From Pseudomonas sp. J452 (lineage in GTDB: Bacteria > Pseudomonadota > Gammaproteobacteria > Pseudomonadales > Pseudomonadaceae), in contig NZ_CP088294.1 in the NCBI RefSeq assembly GCF_024666525.1, positions 3,720,001-3,784,000 on the forward strand: 64,000 nt of DNA, in the 5' to 3' direction. The position numbers and the translations under genes were made by a program. The notes under the pieces are model-generated. The model was not told the DNA's origin and did not search any database. It worked only from the letters and a program-made list of their open reading frames with translations. Of the stretch, positions 18,003 through 25,629 are shown in pieces (positions within the stretch are counted from its first letter, which is position 1; each line of letters opens with the position of its first letter).

Positions 18003-18560
18003 CTAACGCAGGGCGAATTCACCCACCATTCCCGCCTGATAATGTCCAGGTAGCGTGCAGGCAAAGCCCAAGCTCCCAGCCTTGGGGAAGGTCCACACGA
18101 ACTCTTTGGTTGTGCCGGGCTCAACGAGAATCGCGTTCGGATCGTCATGCTTGGCTTTGATGACTTCCGGATACCCAGGCGGGTTGGCATCACCAGTGCC
18201 ATAACGCTCATGCCAGACAATGCTTTCGGCCATGCCTGTCGGCGTCAACGTGCCGTCCTTGAACAAGACCGCCATCTTGCGCTGGTGTTCCAGTTGGGAC
18301 GCTGCCTGCCCGATGTTGAACTCGTGCATCAATGCACCTTCGTTCTTCAGAACGAAACGCACGGTTTCACCTGGCTTTACATCGATCGTCTTCTGGCTGT
18401 AGTTGATGTCTTCCATCTTCACGAAGACGGTACGAGTCGCCGGCGTCGCCTGGGCCTGCTGCCCAATGCCATTGCTACTGTCGCTGGTCTCGGCAAATGC
18501 CGGAAAAGTGGTGCTGATGAACAGTGTGCTGATCAGCAGCTTAAGAGGGATGCGTTTCAT
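18003..18560 (-). CDS. Periplasmic cupredoxin-like copper protein (paralogue)
   Basis: A 185-residue exported cupredoxin: signal peptide (1-23, ending FPAFA), the strand KPGETVRFVLKNEGALMHEFN with the His ligand, and the ligand loop FACTLPGHYQAGM. It aligns along its length with the gene at 17,316-17,849, but the insert differs (GYGTGDANPPGYPE in place of the Met cluster), so the two may have diverged in copper handling. The CopR-type module at 18,609-18,646 lies 49 bases upstream. Confidence 0.85.
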   Translation of the reverse strand: MKRIPLKLLISTLFISTTFPAFAETSDSSNGIGQQAQATPATRTVFVKMEDINYSQKTIDVKPGETVRFVLKNEGALMHEFNIGQAASQLEHQRKMAVLFKDGTLTPTGMAESIVWHERYGTGDANPPGYPEVIKAKHDDPNAILVEPGTTKEFVWTFPKAGSLGFACTLPGHYQAGMVGEFALR

Positions 18561-18608
18561 GGTGAGACCTCGCTAGGTAGGCTGGAAATCTCATGCTATT
18601 CCCCGCTT

Positions 18609-18646
18609 CCTGCCAGGCCGCTGACCCCAAAACTACAATTGCGTCA
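18609..18646. promoter_or_regulatory. CopR-type promoter module before the second cupredoxin gene
   Basis: CTACAATTGCGTCA (18633-18646) is a diverged cop box. CCTGCCAG begins at 18609, exactly 24 bases before it. On the minus strand this reads box, 16 bases, CTGGCAGG, then 48 bases to the ATG. The module starts past the terminator of the PtrA-family gene. Confidence 0.6.
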
Positions 18647-18650
18647 GCTT

Positions 18651-18682
18651 GAAAAAAGCACGGCGCCATTGAGGCGCCGCTA
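18651..18682 (-). terminator. Terminator of the PtrA-family gene
   Basis: On the minus strand GCGGCGCC, loop TCAAT and GGCGCCGTGC are followed by TTTTTT. This is a rho-independent terminator 46 bases after the stop at 18,728. It insulates the gene from the cupredoxin promoter just downstream. Confidence 0.75.
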
Positions 18683-18727
18683 GGCCAAAGGAGCAATCAC
18701 GGAAGGCCTGGAAGATGGGGGAAGCTC

Positions 18728-19087
18728 TTACTTATGGCACTCTTTGTCGGCCATCATCAGCTTGTGCTCGCGAATCATTTGACCCAGCACGTCGTCTACT
18801 AACTTGTCGTGTTTTTCCATCCAGGCCAAATGATCTTCGGCAGTCATGCCTGGAGCAGGATGTTCATTGTGCAGCTGACTCATGAGGTCTTCGAGCATGT
18901 TCATGTGCTCCTTCATATGCACATGCCGCTCGCCGACTGGGGCCTTCTCTGCCTGGATCAGCACGGCTTCCGCTTTGTCGCGCATCTGCTGCATGCGCTC
19001 AAAGGTACGATCACTCCCCCCTTCGGCCCAGACCATAGAAGAAAGCAGCAGCGAACCAACCAGAAGTAAAGGTTTCAGCGAATTCAT
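18728..19087 (-). CDS. PtrA N-terminal-domain protein, long form
   Basis: A 119-residue exported protein. The signal peptide (MNSLKPLLLVGSLLLSSMVWA) is followed by EGGSDRTFERMQQMR, the same signature as the short PtrA-like protein at 8185-8391. It then continues for about 80 helical residues rich in Met and His (HVHMKEHMNMLEDLM, HKLMMADKECHK), which look metal-binding. The start at 19,087 gives the signal peptide. It is divergent from the second copRS pair, with a CopR-type module between them, so copper control is likely. Probably a periplasmic copper buffer. Confidence 0.78.
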   Translation of the reverse strand: MNSLKPLLLVGSLLLSSMVWAEGGSDRTFERMQQMRDKAEAVLIQAEKAPVGERHVHMKEHMNMLEDLMSQLHNEHPAPGMTAEDHLAWMEKHDKLVDDVLGQMIREHKLMMADKECHK

Positions 19088-19193
19088 AGGGGCAGTCTCC
19101 ATCAGGGAAAGCTGTAATCGGCACTCTGCTTTAGGTCTTAACGAGAGCCGTGAGCACAACCCAGTGCTCATGCTTGCACCTTAGACAAAGCCC

Positions 19194-19231
19194 CCTGTCA
19201 GTGACCTGAAGCCAGGATTACATTTTCGTAA
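19194..19231. promoter_or_regulatory. CopR-type module in the divergent ptrA-like/copRS region
   Basis: TTACATTTTCGTAA (19218-19231) is the box. CCTGTCAG at 19194 and ACCTGA at 19204 precede it with exactly the spacing seen at 8475-8512. It lies between the minus-strand PtrA-family gene (start 19,087) and copR (start 19,296), 65 bases before the latter, so it may also mediate autoregulation. Confidence 0.7.
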
Positions 19232-19295
19232 GCTTCTGGTTGGTGGTGCCGTTTGCCTGCAAACTCAGGCCACCCGACTTTTGGAATCTGCTCGC

Positions 19296-19973
19296 ATGAA
19301 ACTACTTGTAGCTGAAGATGAACCCAAAACCGGTGCGTACCTACAGCAAGGTCTTACCGAGGCCGGATTCAATGTCGACCGGGTTATGACAGGTACAGAT
19401 GCCCTTCAGCACGCTCTGAGCGAGTCCTATGACCTTTTGATCCTGGATGTGATGATGCCTGGATTGGACGGGTGGGAAGTGCTGCGCATGGTGCGAGCGG
19501 CAGGAAAAGATGTCCCTGTGCTGTTCTTGACCGCACGCGATGGTGTGGAAGACCGCGTTAAAGGTCTGGAGCTTGGCGCGGACGACTACCTGATCAAGCC
19601 ATTTGCTTTCTCAGAGCTTTTGGCCAGGGTCAGAACGCTGTTGCGCAGAGGCAATGGCTCTCCTACGCAGACCACTATGAGAATTGCTGATCTGGAAGTC
19701 GACCTGATGAAGCGGCGTGCGATCCGTGGCGGGAAAAGAATTGACCTGACGGCCAAGGAGTTTTCCCTCCTGGAATTGTTACTGCGCCGGCGCGGCGAGG
19801 TCCTCCCGAAATCCCTGATTGCCTCTCAGGTTTGGGATATGAACTTCGACAGCGACACCAACGTCATCGAGGTTGCTGTACGCCGGCTACGCGCAAAGAT
19901 CGATGATGATTTCGATCTCAAGCTGATCCATACCGCCCGCGGCATGGGGTACATGATGGATGCGCCGGAGTGA
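19296..19973 (+). CDS. copR: CopR copper response regulator
   Basis: An OmpR-class regulator of 225 residues. It has the acidic pair E7/D8, phospho-acceptor D51 in [20 protein letters not shown] and the lysine motif YLIKPF, then a winged helix ending [11 protein letters not shown]. The chosen ATG at 19,296 gives the family start [13 protein letters not shown]; a TTG five codons upstream is in frame but less likely. Its last bases (GTGA) overlap a possible start of the kinase. It is closely similar in layout to the regulator at 1-675. The neighbouring cop box and PtrA-family gene make copper the likely signal. Confidence 0.9.
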   Translation: MKLLVAEDEPKTGAYLQQGLTEAGFNVDRVMTGTDALQHALSESYDLLILDVMMPGLDGWEVLRMVRAAGKDVPVLFLTARDGVEDRVKGLELGADDYLIKPFAFSELLARVRTLLRRGNGSPTQTTMRIADLEVDLMKRRAIRGGKRIDLTAKEFSLLELLLRRRGEVLPKSLIASQVWDMNFDSDTNVIEVAVRRLRAKIDDDFDLKLIHTARGMGYMMDAPE

Positions 19974-19975
19974 AT

Positions 19976-21352
19976 ATGAAGCACCTTTCGCTGACAGCAC
20001 GCATGAGTCTGATGTTCATGTCTGCGGTAATTGCAGTTCTGACGGTAGCAGGACTGAGTTTCAATATGCTCAGTCAGCACCACTTCAGAATGCTGGATCG
20101 GCAGGCCCTGGTTGAGAAGCTCGAATCAGCCAAGCATATCCTCAATAATGCCCGCGGCGGAGCAAGCCTTTCCGAAGAGTTACCGCAATTGCGAGCCTTG
20201 CTGGGAGCGCATCAGGACCTGGCGGCAACCATCCTTTCTAGCGACGGCGCGGTTCTCTTTTCCGATCCCAGAGCAGTCGAGATTCCTGAAAGCTTCAGGC
20301 GTGCTAACGAGCAGAGCATGTGGGAGTGGCAGAACGGACAGCACATGTACCGCGGTATGACGGCACAAATTTCGGTAGCCGACCAACCTGAACCACTTAC
20401 AGCCCTGCTGATTCTCGACGTCACCAATCACACACACTTTTTCGACACGCTGCAGCGATGGTTCTGGGTTGGATTGATCATCAGTGCTCTGGTTAGTGCC
20501 GCGTTAGGCTGGGTGGTTGCTCGAAGCGGCCTCAAGCCTCTGCGGCAAGTTACGCGTGTGGCCACCGCAATGTCCGCTCGGTCGTTGCAGGAACGAATCC
20601 CTCTAGAGCCGGTGCCGCTAGAACTTCAACAACTGGTTGCATCCTTCAACGCGATGTTGGCTCGACTTGAAGAGGCCTTCATTCGCCTATCCAATTTTTC
20701 GGCTGACATCGCTCACGAACTACGAACGCCCGTTAGCAACCTCATGACCCATACTGAGGTGATCTTGAGCCATAAGCGCGACATCACCGCTTACGAGGAG
20801 AATCTCTACTCCAACTTGGAAGAATTTAAGCGCATGTCACGAATGATTGATGACATGCTGTTCTTGGCCAAGGCTGATAATGGCTTAATCATCCCAGAGC
20901 AAGCCAGGATCGAGCTGGCTGACGTAGTCTTCAAACTGTTTGACTACTACCATCTACTGGCCGAAGAGCACGGAATTGGACTATCGCTCATTGGCACAGG
21001 CCAAGTACTGGGAGATCGGCTGATGCTTGATCGTGCGCTATCCAACTTGTTGTCCAATGCGCTGCGCTACACGCCGGCGGGAAAGACAATTTCGGTTCTG
21101 ATCCGCCAGGCAGCGGACTCCACCACCTTCAGTATCGAGAACCCAGGGGACACAATTAGCTCAGAGCATTTAGAGAAGCTCTTCGACCGCTTTTACCGGG
21201 TCGACCCCGCTCGGCGGGAGGGAAGCCCGAGCAACGCCGGGCTCGGACTTGCCATCACCCGATCCATCATTGAGGCTCACAAAGGCCGCATCTGGTGCAC
21301 CTCAGCCGCCGGCCTCACGGGCTTTCACATCGAATTGCCCCATTCCAGATGA
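19976..21352 (+). CDS. copS: CopS copper sensor histidine kinase
   Basis: A heavy-metal sensor kinase of 458 residues. There are transmembrane helices at about 10-32 and 160-182, with a periplasmic sensor between them, then HAMP and the phospho-acceptor motif SADIAHELRTPVSNLM. The catalytic motifs are NLLSNALRYTP, ENPGDTIS (a degenerate G1) and NAGLGLAITRSI. The ATG at 19,976 has GGAG five bases upstream; a GTG at 19,970 overlapping the copR stop is equally in frame. It is paired with copR in one transcript and is paralogous to the kinase at 672-2075. Confidence 0.9.
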   Translation: MKHLSLTARMSLMFMSAVIAVLTVAGLSFNMLSQHHFRMLDRQALVEKLESAKHILNNARGGASLSEELPQLRALLGAHQDLAATILSSDGAVLFSDPRAVEIPESFRRANEQSMWEWQNGQHMYRGMTAQISVADQPEPLTALLILDVTNHTHFFDTLQRWFWVGLIISALVSAALGWVVARSGLKPLRQVTRVATAMSARSLQERIPLEPVPLELQQLVASFNAMLARLEEAFIRLSNFSADIAHELRTPVSNLMTHTEVILSHKRDITAYEENLYSNLEEFKRMSRMIDDMLFLAKADNGLIIPEQARIELADVVFKLFDYYHLLAEEHGIGLSLIGTGQVLGDRLMLDRALSNLLSNALRYTPAGKTISVLIRQAADSTTFSIENPGDTISSEHLEKLFDRFYRVDPARREGSPSNAGLGLAITRSIIEAHKGRIWCTSAAGLTGFHIELPHSR

Positions 21353-21388
21353 TGCCGATCTGGCGGTAAGTAGGCTACAGCTAAACCG

Positions 21389-22003
21389 CTAGCCCAACTT
21401 GACAGGGTGGGTGCAACTCGACTGAGCGCAGATTGCATTCGCCATCCAGATAGGTAACGAGCGGTGAGCTGACACCAGATCACCCCATTCGCTCTCGGGT
21501 AGTAGTTTATGAAGTTTGAAAACGGCATACCCCACGCTTGCCTCGCCAATCCAATCCAATGCTCGAATGGCTTCCCCCGCTCCAGTAGCGCCTAGAGCCA
21601 TCAACCATCGAGGCGCATACCGAATCGACACGGTGGTCTTGCCTACCTGAAGCTCCCTAGAGCGTCCGTCGGTTAGAAAGACATAGCGAACTGGAACCTG
21701 TGTGCTCAGCCCTAATTTATTCGCGGCACGAGCCCCGTGGTCGACCAGCACTTCACCCAGCGCATTAGCCAGCGAGTGGACAACCTTCTCCGGTGCCGGC
21801 GGGCGCACGCCGAACCGAGTTTCGACTGCGGCAACATAAATGCCCCGAGCAACGCGAAACAGCTTTCCACCTTCGACCAGGCGAGAGAGTCCTCGCTGCA
21901 CAGCATGGCGAGAACCATGATGCAGGAATCTGCTAGGTGTCAGAACCTCACCTTCTGGAAGCTGTTGAATGATGTCCAGGATTTTTTCGGGAAGAGCCTT
22001 CAT
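21389..22003 (-). CDS. DUF6088 / AbiEi-like antitoxin-type protein
   Basis: A 204-residue protein. The N-terminal winged helix (LTPSRFLHHGSRHAVQRGLSRLVEGGKLFRVARGIYV) and the downstream LANALGEVLVDHGARAANKLGLSTQVPV segment match DUF6088 proteins, which resemble AbiEi antitoxins. The chosen ATG at 22,003 gives MKALPEKILDII; eleven more in-frame codons exist upstream. The usual AbiEii nucleotidyltransferase toxin is absent: the neighbour at 22,061-22,498 does not look like one. It may be an orphan regulator or the remnant of an abortive-infection pair. Confidence 0.7.
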   Translation of the reverse strand: MKALPEKILDIIQQLPEGEVLTPSRFLHHGSRHAVQRGLSRLVEGGKLFRVARGIYVAAVETRFGVRPPAPEKVVHSLANALGEVLVDHGARAANKLGLSTQVPVRYVFLTDGRSRELQVGKTTVSIRYAPRWLMALGATGAGEAIRALDWIGEASVGYAVFKLHKLLPESEWGDLVSAHRSLPIWMANAICAQSSCTHPVKLG

Positions 22004-22060
22004 TGTCCTGTCAAACCTCGTGAGTGGCCCTGCCAAGAACCACCAGAGGTGGCGACCATC

Positions 22061-22498
22061 TCATGCGGGACACATCATCGAACAATAGACCTGGTGCTTG
22101 GCTCCGTCCTGTGAGTACAGGCAATCCCTGTGCGAGTAGGTCTGGCCTGATGCCGTTTTGAAGTCGTAGCCCAAGACTCGTTCGTCCCGGTCATAGACCC
22201 TTATCAGCTCGGTCAGCTTCTCCATCGTCCAGTCATTGGATCCATTCAGCCTCGCGGGCAGTACAACCTGGACTGCCTCGACCAGCGTTCCCTCAGCGCG
22301 TCTTTGTAGCATGTGCTCCAGCTCTTCCTCGGTCGGAATCAGAAGCATCGTCCGCCAGGCGGTGGTCTTCCGGCGGCGATTGATCACCACGTAGAACCAA
22401 GGGCGATGTTCCTCGAGCTCGACGAAACGCCACATTTGAAAGTCATCTCCAAACAACGGCGGATACGCAATTTCAGCGCGCTTGTACGTGAGAAACAT
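22061..22498 (-). CDS. Hypothetical protein next to the AbiEi-like gene
   Basis: A 145-residue protein with no signal peptide or membrane segment and no family I recognise. It has a basic strip (VVINRRRKTTAWRT), a charged helical middle (TEEELEHMLQRRAE) and a C-terminus with several Cys (DCLYSQDG, VYCSMMCPA). It is divergent from the XRE gene at 22,581 and lies 57 bases upstream of the AbiEi-like gene on the same strand, so the two may form an operon. It does not carry the GSxxxDxD motif expected of an AbiEii toxin. Confidence 0.55.
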   Translation of the reverse strand: MFLTYKRAEIAYPPLFGDDFQMWRFVELEEHRPWFYVVINRRRKTTAWRTMLLIPTEEELEHMLQRRAEGTLVEAVQVVLPARLNGSNDWTMEKLTELIRVYDRDERVLGYDFKTASGQTYSHRDCLYSQDGAKHQVYCSMMCPA

Positions 22499-22580
22499 CA
22501 GTACACCCTCTTTTAAGCTATATATAGCATAGCCCCAAGGGCGCTAAAAAGGCTTCATCGTTCCTTTTGCGAGACAGCAA

Positions 22581-22871
22581 ATGGAACTCAATGAAGCGCT
22601 TGGTCTGGTGATCAAGAATCTGAGAAATTTGAAGGAGCTGCCCCAGGAAGGGCTCGGGCCTAGCCAGAGTTACATCAGTGCGATCGAGCGCGGAAAATGG
22701 AAGCCATCGATTGAAAAAGTTGAGCAAATTGCCGAGGTTGTGGGCATCCATCCTTTGACACTGCTGGTCCTGGCTTACCAAAAGCAGACGCCTGGACTGA
22801 AGCCAGATGAGCTTCTGAAAAAGATCCAACGAGAAATCACGAACCTGAAGGACAGCCTTTCACCTGAGTAG
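22581..22871 (+). CDS. XRE-family transcriptional regulator
   Basis: A 96-residue DNA-binding protein with an N-terminal helix-turn-helix (about 5-65): LGLVIKNLRNLKELPQEG, SQSYISAIERGKWKPSIEKVEQIA, typical of the Cro/C1 fold. The C-terminal 30 residues are a charged helix. It is divergent from the hypothetical gene at 22,498, with CTATATATAG (22,516-22,525) between them as a possible -10 region or operator. It probably represses one or both of these short transcripts. Confidence 0.75.
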   Translation: MELNEALGLVIKNLRNLKELPQEGLGPSQSYISAIERGKWKPSIEKVEQIAEVVGIHPLTLLVLAYQKQTPGLKPDELLKKIQREITNLKDSLSPE

Positions 22872-23064
22872 GCATGTACAGGTGAGATCGATGCAGGTAA
22901 CTGCCGTTCATGCAAGTTATTGCGGCATCACCTTGCATCACGACCACTGTTGCGCAACACTGGGCGCATCGGAGTGACTGACCAGATGAGACCGAGCACT
23001 CTCCAGCGGCGAAAGCCGTAGTCGCGCAAGGCGGCTCGCAAGTGGTGTCTGGATCGCAATATTC

Positions 23065-23091
23065 AAAAAAGGTGCCTATGGTGCCTTTTTT
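23065..23091. terminator. Hairpin after the XRE gene
   Basis: AAAAAAGG pairs with CCTTTTTT, and CC with GG around a TAT loop, with one TG/TG internal mismatch. Runs of A and T at both sides would make it work on either strand. Confidence 0.5.
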
Positions 23092-23408
23092 CGTTTCTGG
23101 CTACCGTTTGGTCGAAACTGGCTCCCCCGCATACACCTTTGAACACAGCAGACCAAACGCCATTCGGCCCGACAGCTGAGGCGCAGACATGCTCGGATCC
23201 TGCGGATAGGCGCTCTCAACCACTAGGTGCAGATCCTGTAGGCAGAGACTCCTGATCGGATAGATGCGCTTGTAAGCGCTTGGGATAGCGACGCTCCGAA
23301 GCCCCCAGCGAATTAACCTGTTCTCGCGCCTCGCCTGCCGCTACACTGGGCGCGCAGCCCAAGAGCTTCCTCTCCCGGGCGCTGTACCGGTGATGAAACT
23401 TGGTTCGA

Positions 23409-23430
23409 GGCGGCCCCTGAGGCCGCCTTT
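23409..23430 (+). terminator. Plus-strand rho-independent terminator without an obvious gene
   Basis: GGCGGCC, loop CCTGA, GGCCGCC, then TTTATC. There is no U tract in the minus direction, so it seems to end a rightward transcript that starts in the region before it. Confidence 0.5.
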
Positions 23431-23457
23431 ATCATTTCTGCCCAGCCGAAAGCGGCC

Positions 23458-23688
23458 CTAGCCTGTAATCGAGGAACTGAAGACGGGCCCCATAGCTCCC
23501 AGCGGCAAGGTCTCCGACTGCTCTTCTATTCGCCCCGCCAGGATCACATCGTCCTGTGTCGGGAAATGCCGCAAAAGGAACTTGGCATCTCGCCGCACCT
23601 TTTCAGGCAGGCTGCTATCTCGGGACAGTTCAACGAGAAAATCTCGAGTCTGCACCACAGCGCGAGAGCGCTCATTCGGCATTGTCAT
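23458..23688 (-). CDS. BPSL0761-family hypothetical protein
   Basis: A 76-residue protein with the family opening MTMPNERSRAVVQTRDFL, followed by a helical region (KVRRDAKFLLRHFPTQDDV) and a short tail. These small proteins are frequent in beta- and gammaproteobacteria and have no known function. The chosen start at 23,688 matches the family; the frame is open for 46 codons upstream, including another Met at 23,700. It lies downstream of the broken antitoxin on the same strand. Confidence 0.7.
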   Translation of the reverse strand: MTMPNERSRAVVQTRDFLVELSRDSSLPEKVRRDAKFLLRHFPTQDDVILAGRIEEQSETLPLGAMGPVFSSSITG

Positions 23689-23822
23689 TCCCATCTCCAT
23701 CAAAACCACGACTCCTCTGGCAGCATACGCCTGGATTCCTGATAAGTGGCTGATGCTGACGCAGTTGGACGCTGAGCCAAACACCCAAGACCTTTTGGCC
23801 GAGAGTAAGAGCAGCAACTTAG

Positions 23823-24249
23823 TCAAGCCGGCAGCCCGTACTCAATAGCGAGCAACACCTGGCGTACAGCTCGGCCACCGACCTCGGTGCTCAGCAGGGA
23901 AACGGGTTGCACGTTTCCTAACGCAATATTGGGCCGCGTGAGCCAGCGAGACGCCGCGACTTGATCTGACTCCAAGGCGTTCATCAGCACGTCGACAAGG
24001 TTAGCCAGTCGACAAAACGCATCGCCCTCAGCTGGCGTCATGAGGGAAGCCCTCTGGAGTAATACCGATCCAGCTTGCCACGACGCAGGGCTCAATCCCC
24101 AGCTCCTCCGCCAAGCGAGTGGTTAGCTCGACTTGGAGTCTTGCCATGGTCGCCTGATGCAGGCTCTTTTGGCTTTGGGGCAGCCCGAGTCGTTCAAGAC
24201 TTTTCATCATGGCAACCACTGGTTGTGATGTTGGCACCAGCCCCGACAC
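23823..24249 (-). pseudogene. Frameshifted Xre/MbcA/ParS-type antitoxin
   Basis: Two overlapping frames together make one antitoxin of about 140 residues. The first (24,249 to 24,028) starts MSGLVPTSQPVVAMMKSL and ends after VVASWIGITPEGF, a typical N-terminal helix-turn-helix part. The second (from about 24,041 to 23,823) carries MTPAEGDAFCRLANLVD, ASRWLTRPNIALGN and TEVGGRAVRQVLLAIEYG, the toxin-binding ParS (DUF2384) half. Removing one base from GGG or CCC near 24,045-24,055 joins them as WIGITPE(x)LMTPAEGD. Such antitoxins pair with RES-domain toxins, but none follows, so this is probably an orphan relic or a sequencing error in a solitary gene. Confidence 0.6.
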
Positions 24250-24453
24250 TGGTGCTGGTTAATTCATGGGCCGCCCTAGCGCTGCAGATGGAGGTTCATT
24301 TGTGCGCTGAAACTGCTCGCAGACCGCGGGTCTTATGCGAAGCAGCCTTATTTGAGCTGCTTCGCTTCACGCCCCTTGAATTCTGGCTTGATGGCCTCAT
24401 TTGATCTTAAAGAGCCAGTACGTATCTGCGATCCAGATGCCCAAGGAGGGCAA

Positions 24454-25629
24454 GTGGAAAAACAAGAAAAGTCTAAGCCTGCCAACGGGCGGTACGATAC
24501 CGATAATGAGACGAAGCGCATCGTCTGGATCCAATCAGCTGGTCATTGCGAGCTCTGTGGCACGGACCTCACGTACGATTATCGTGCAGGAAAGCCCATG
24601 AAATGGGGCGAGGTAGCCCACATCCTGCCAGCCAGCCCGAAGGGGCCAAGGGGGCGAGATGATCATGATGAGGCCAAGGCCGAGTCGCTCACCAACGATA
24701 CCGCTAACCTCATGCTGCTCTGCCCTGGCTGCCATGAAAAAATCGATCGCGATGCTGATGGCTACCCAGAAAGCGATCTGAGCGGCCTGCACCAGGCATA
24801 TTTGGAGCGAATCCGGTTGGCCGCAACCACGCCTGACGGCGGCAGAGCCATTCCGGTGATAGTGCAAAGTCAGCATTTCGCGACGATCAACGACATCCCT
24901 GTTCGTGATCTGTTGGGGGCAATGTCCGCAGAGGGACTAACTGCATTCGATCATGCCATCAAGATCACTTTCCCTGCCCCGAGTCATCGTGGCAGGGATG
25001 CCCACTACTGGCAGAGCATCCAGGACAGCGTTCAGCACGAGTTAGAGCAGCAGCTAAAGCGTCGTGGAGGAGCCTATGGCGATGCCCCTACCTTGGCCGT
25101 GGTGGGATTGGCAGACATCCCTGCGCTGATGATGCTGGGACAATCCTTGGGCGATCGATCCAAGCGTCTGCTCTTCTCGTTCAACCGCGAGCATCAGCTA
25201 CGTTGGCCTAACCAGTCAGCTGAACCGCCGGAGTTTGTGTTTACCCCACCAGCGGATGGAGATGGTCCGCTTGCACTGGTGCTGTCTATTTCCGCTCAGG
25301 TCCCGCTTCGCGACGTCGAAGTGGCATTACCTGGCGCACGTATCGCAGAGTTAAGCATCCCAGAACCGAGTTACGCGATGGTTCAGAACCGTCGCGTGAT
25401 TCACGCTTTTCGCGACGCCCTACAAATGCACTTGAGCCGACTTGAGGCCGCGACGGCAGACACAATTCATGTGTTTGCGGCCATTCCAGCTGCGTTGGCG
25501 ATTGAGTTTGGTGCCTTGCTGACCACGCAACATCGGCATCCTTACCTGATTTTCGATCGAGACAAAGACAACCAAAACAGGTTCACGCCAACACTACAGT
25601 TGGGCCACCAGGCCCAGGAGGTCCGCTGA
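24454..25629 (+). CDS. cap5: CBASS effector Cap5 (HNH-SAVED nuclease)
   Basis: A 391-residue effector. The N-terminal HNH nuclease (about 1-115) has the zinc cysteines CELC, the catalytic EVAHILPAS and LLCPGCHEKID. The rest (about 145-391) is a SAVED domain, which binds the cyclic oligonucleotide made by the CD-NTase and then switches on DNA degradation. The start is a GTG at 24,454 behind AAGGAGGG; an ATG at 24,391 is in frame but has no such site. Its stop overlaps the CD-NTase start (TGATG). The family acts by killing the infected cell through chromosome degradation. Confidence 0.88.
   Translation: MEKQEKSKPANGRYDTDNETKRIVWIQSAGHCELCGTDLTYDYRAGKPMKWGEVAHILPASPKGPRGRDDHDEAKAESLTNDTANLMLLCPGCHEKIDRDADGYPESDLSGLHQAYLERIRLAATTPDGGRAIPVIVQSQHFATINDIPVRDLLGAMSAEGLTAFDHAIKITFPAPSHRGRDAHYWQSIQDSVQHELEQQLKRRGGAYGDAPTLAVVGLADIPALMMLGQSLGDRSKRLLFSFNREHQLRWPNQSAEPPEFVFTPPADGDGPLALVLSISAQVPLRDVEVALPGARIAELSIPEPSYAMVQNRRVIHAFRDALQMHLSRLEAATADTIHVFAAIPAALAIEFGALLTTQHRHPYLIFDRDKDNQNRFTPTLQLGHQAQEVR

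Larger units (their letters stand above)
22872..23457. other. 586-base intergenic region with two hairpins
   Basis: I find no convincing protein gene in this stretch. It holds two terminator-like hairpins, at 23,065-23,091 and 23,409-23,430. The first may end the XRE transcript. The second, on the plus strand, has no upstream gene close by, so a short untranslated RNA from about 23,100-23,430 is possible. Otherwise it is unremarkable and could be a remnant of earlier insertions. Confidence 0.4.

Noticed and set aside
23823..24249. Complete RES-Xre toxin-antitoxin module
   Set aside because: There is no RES-domain frame next to the antitoxin; the downstream gene is BPSL0761-like.
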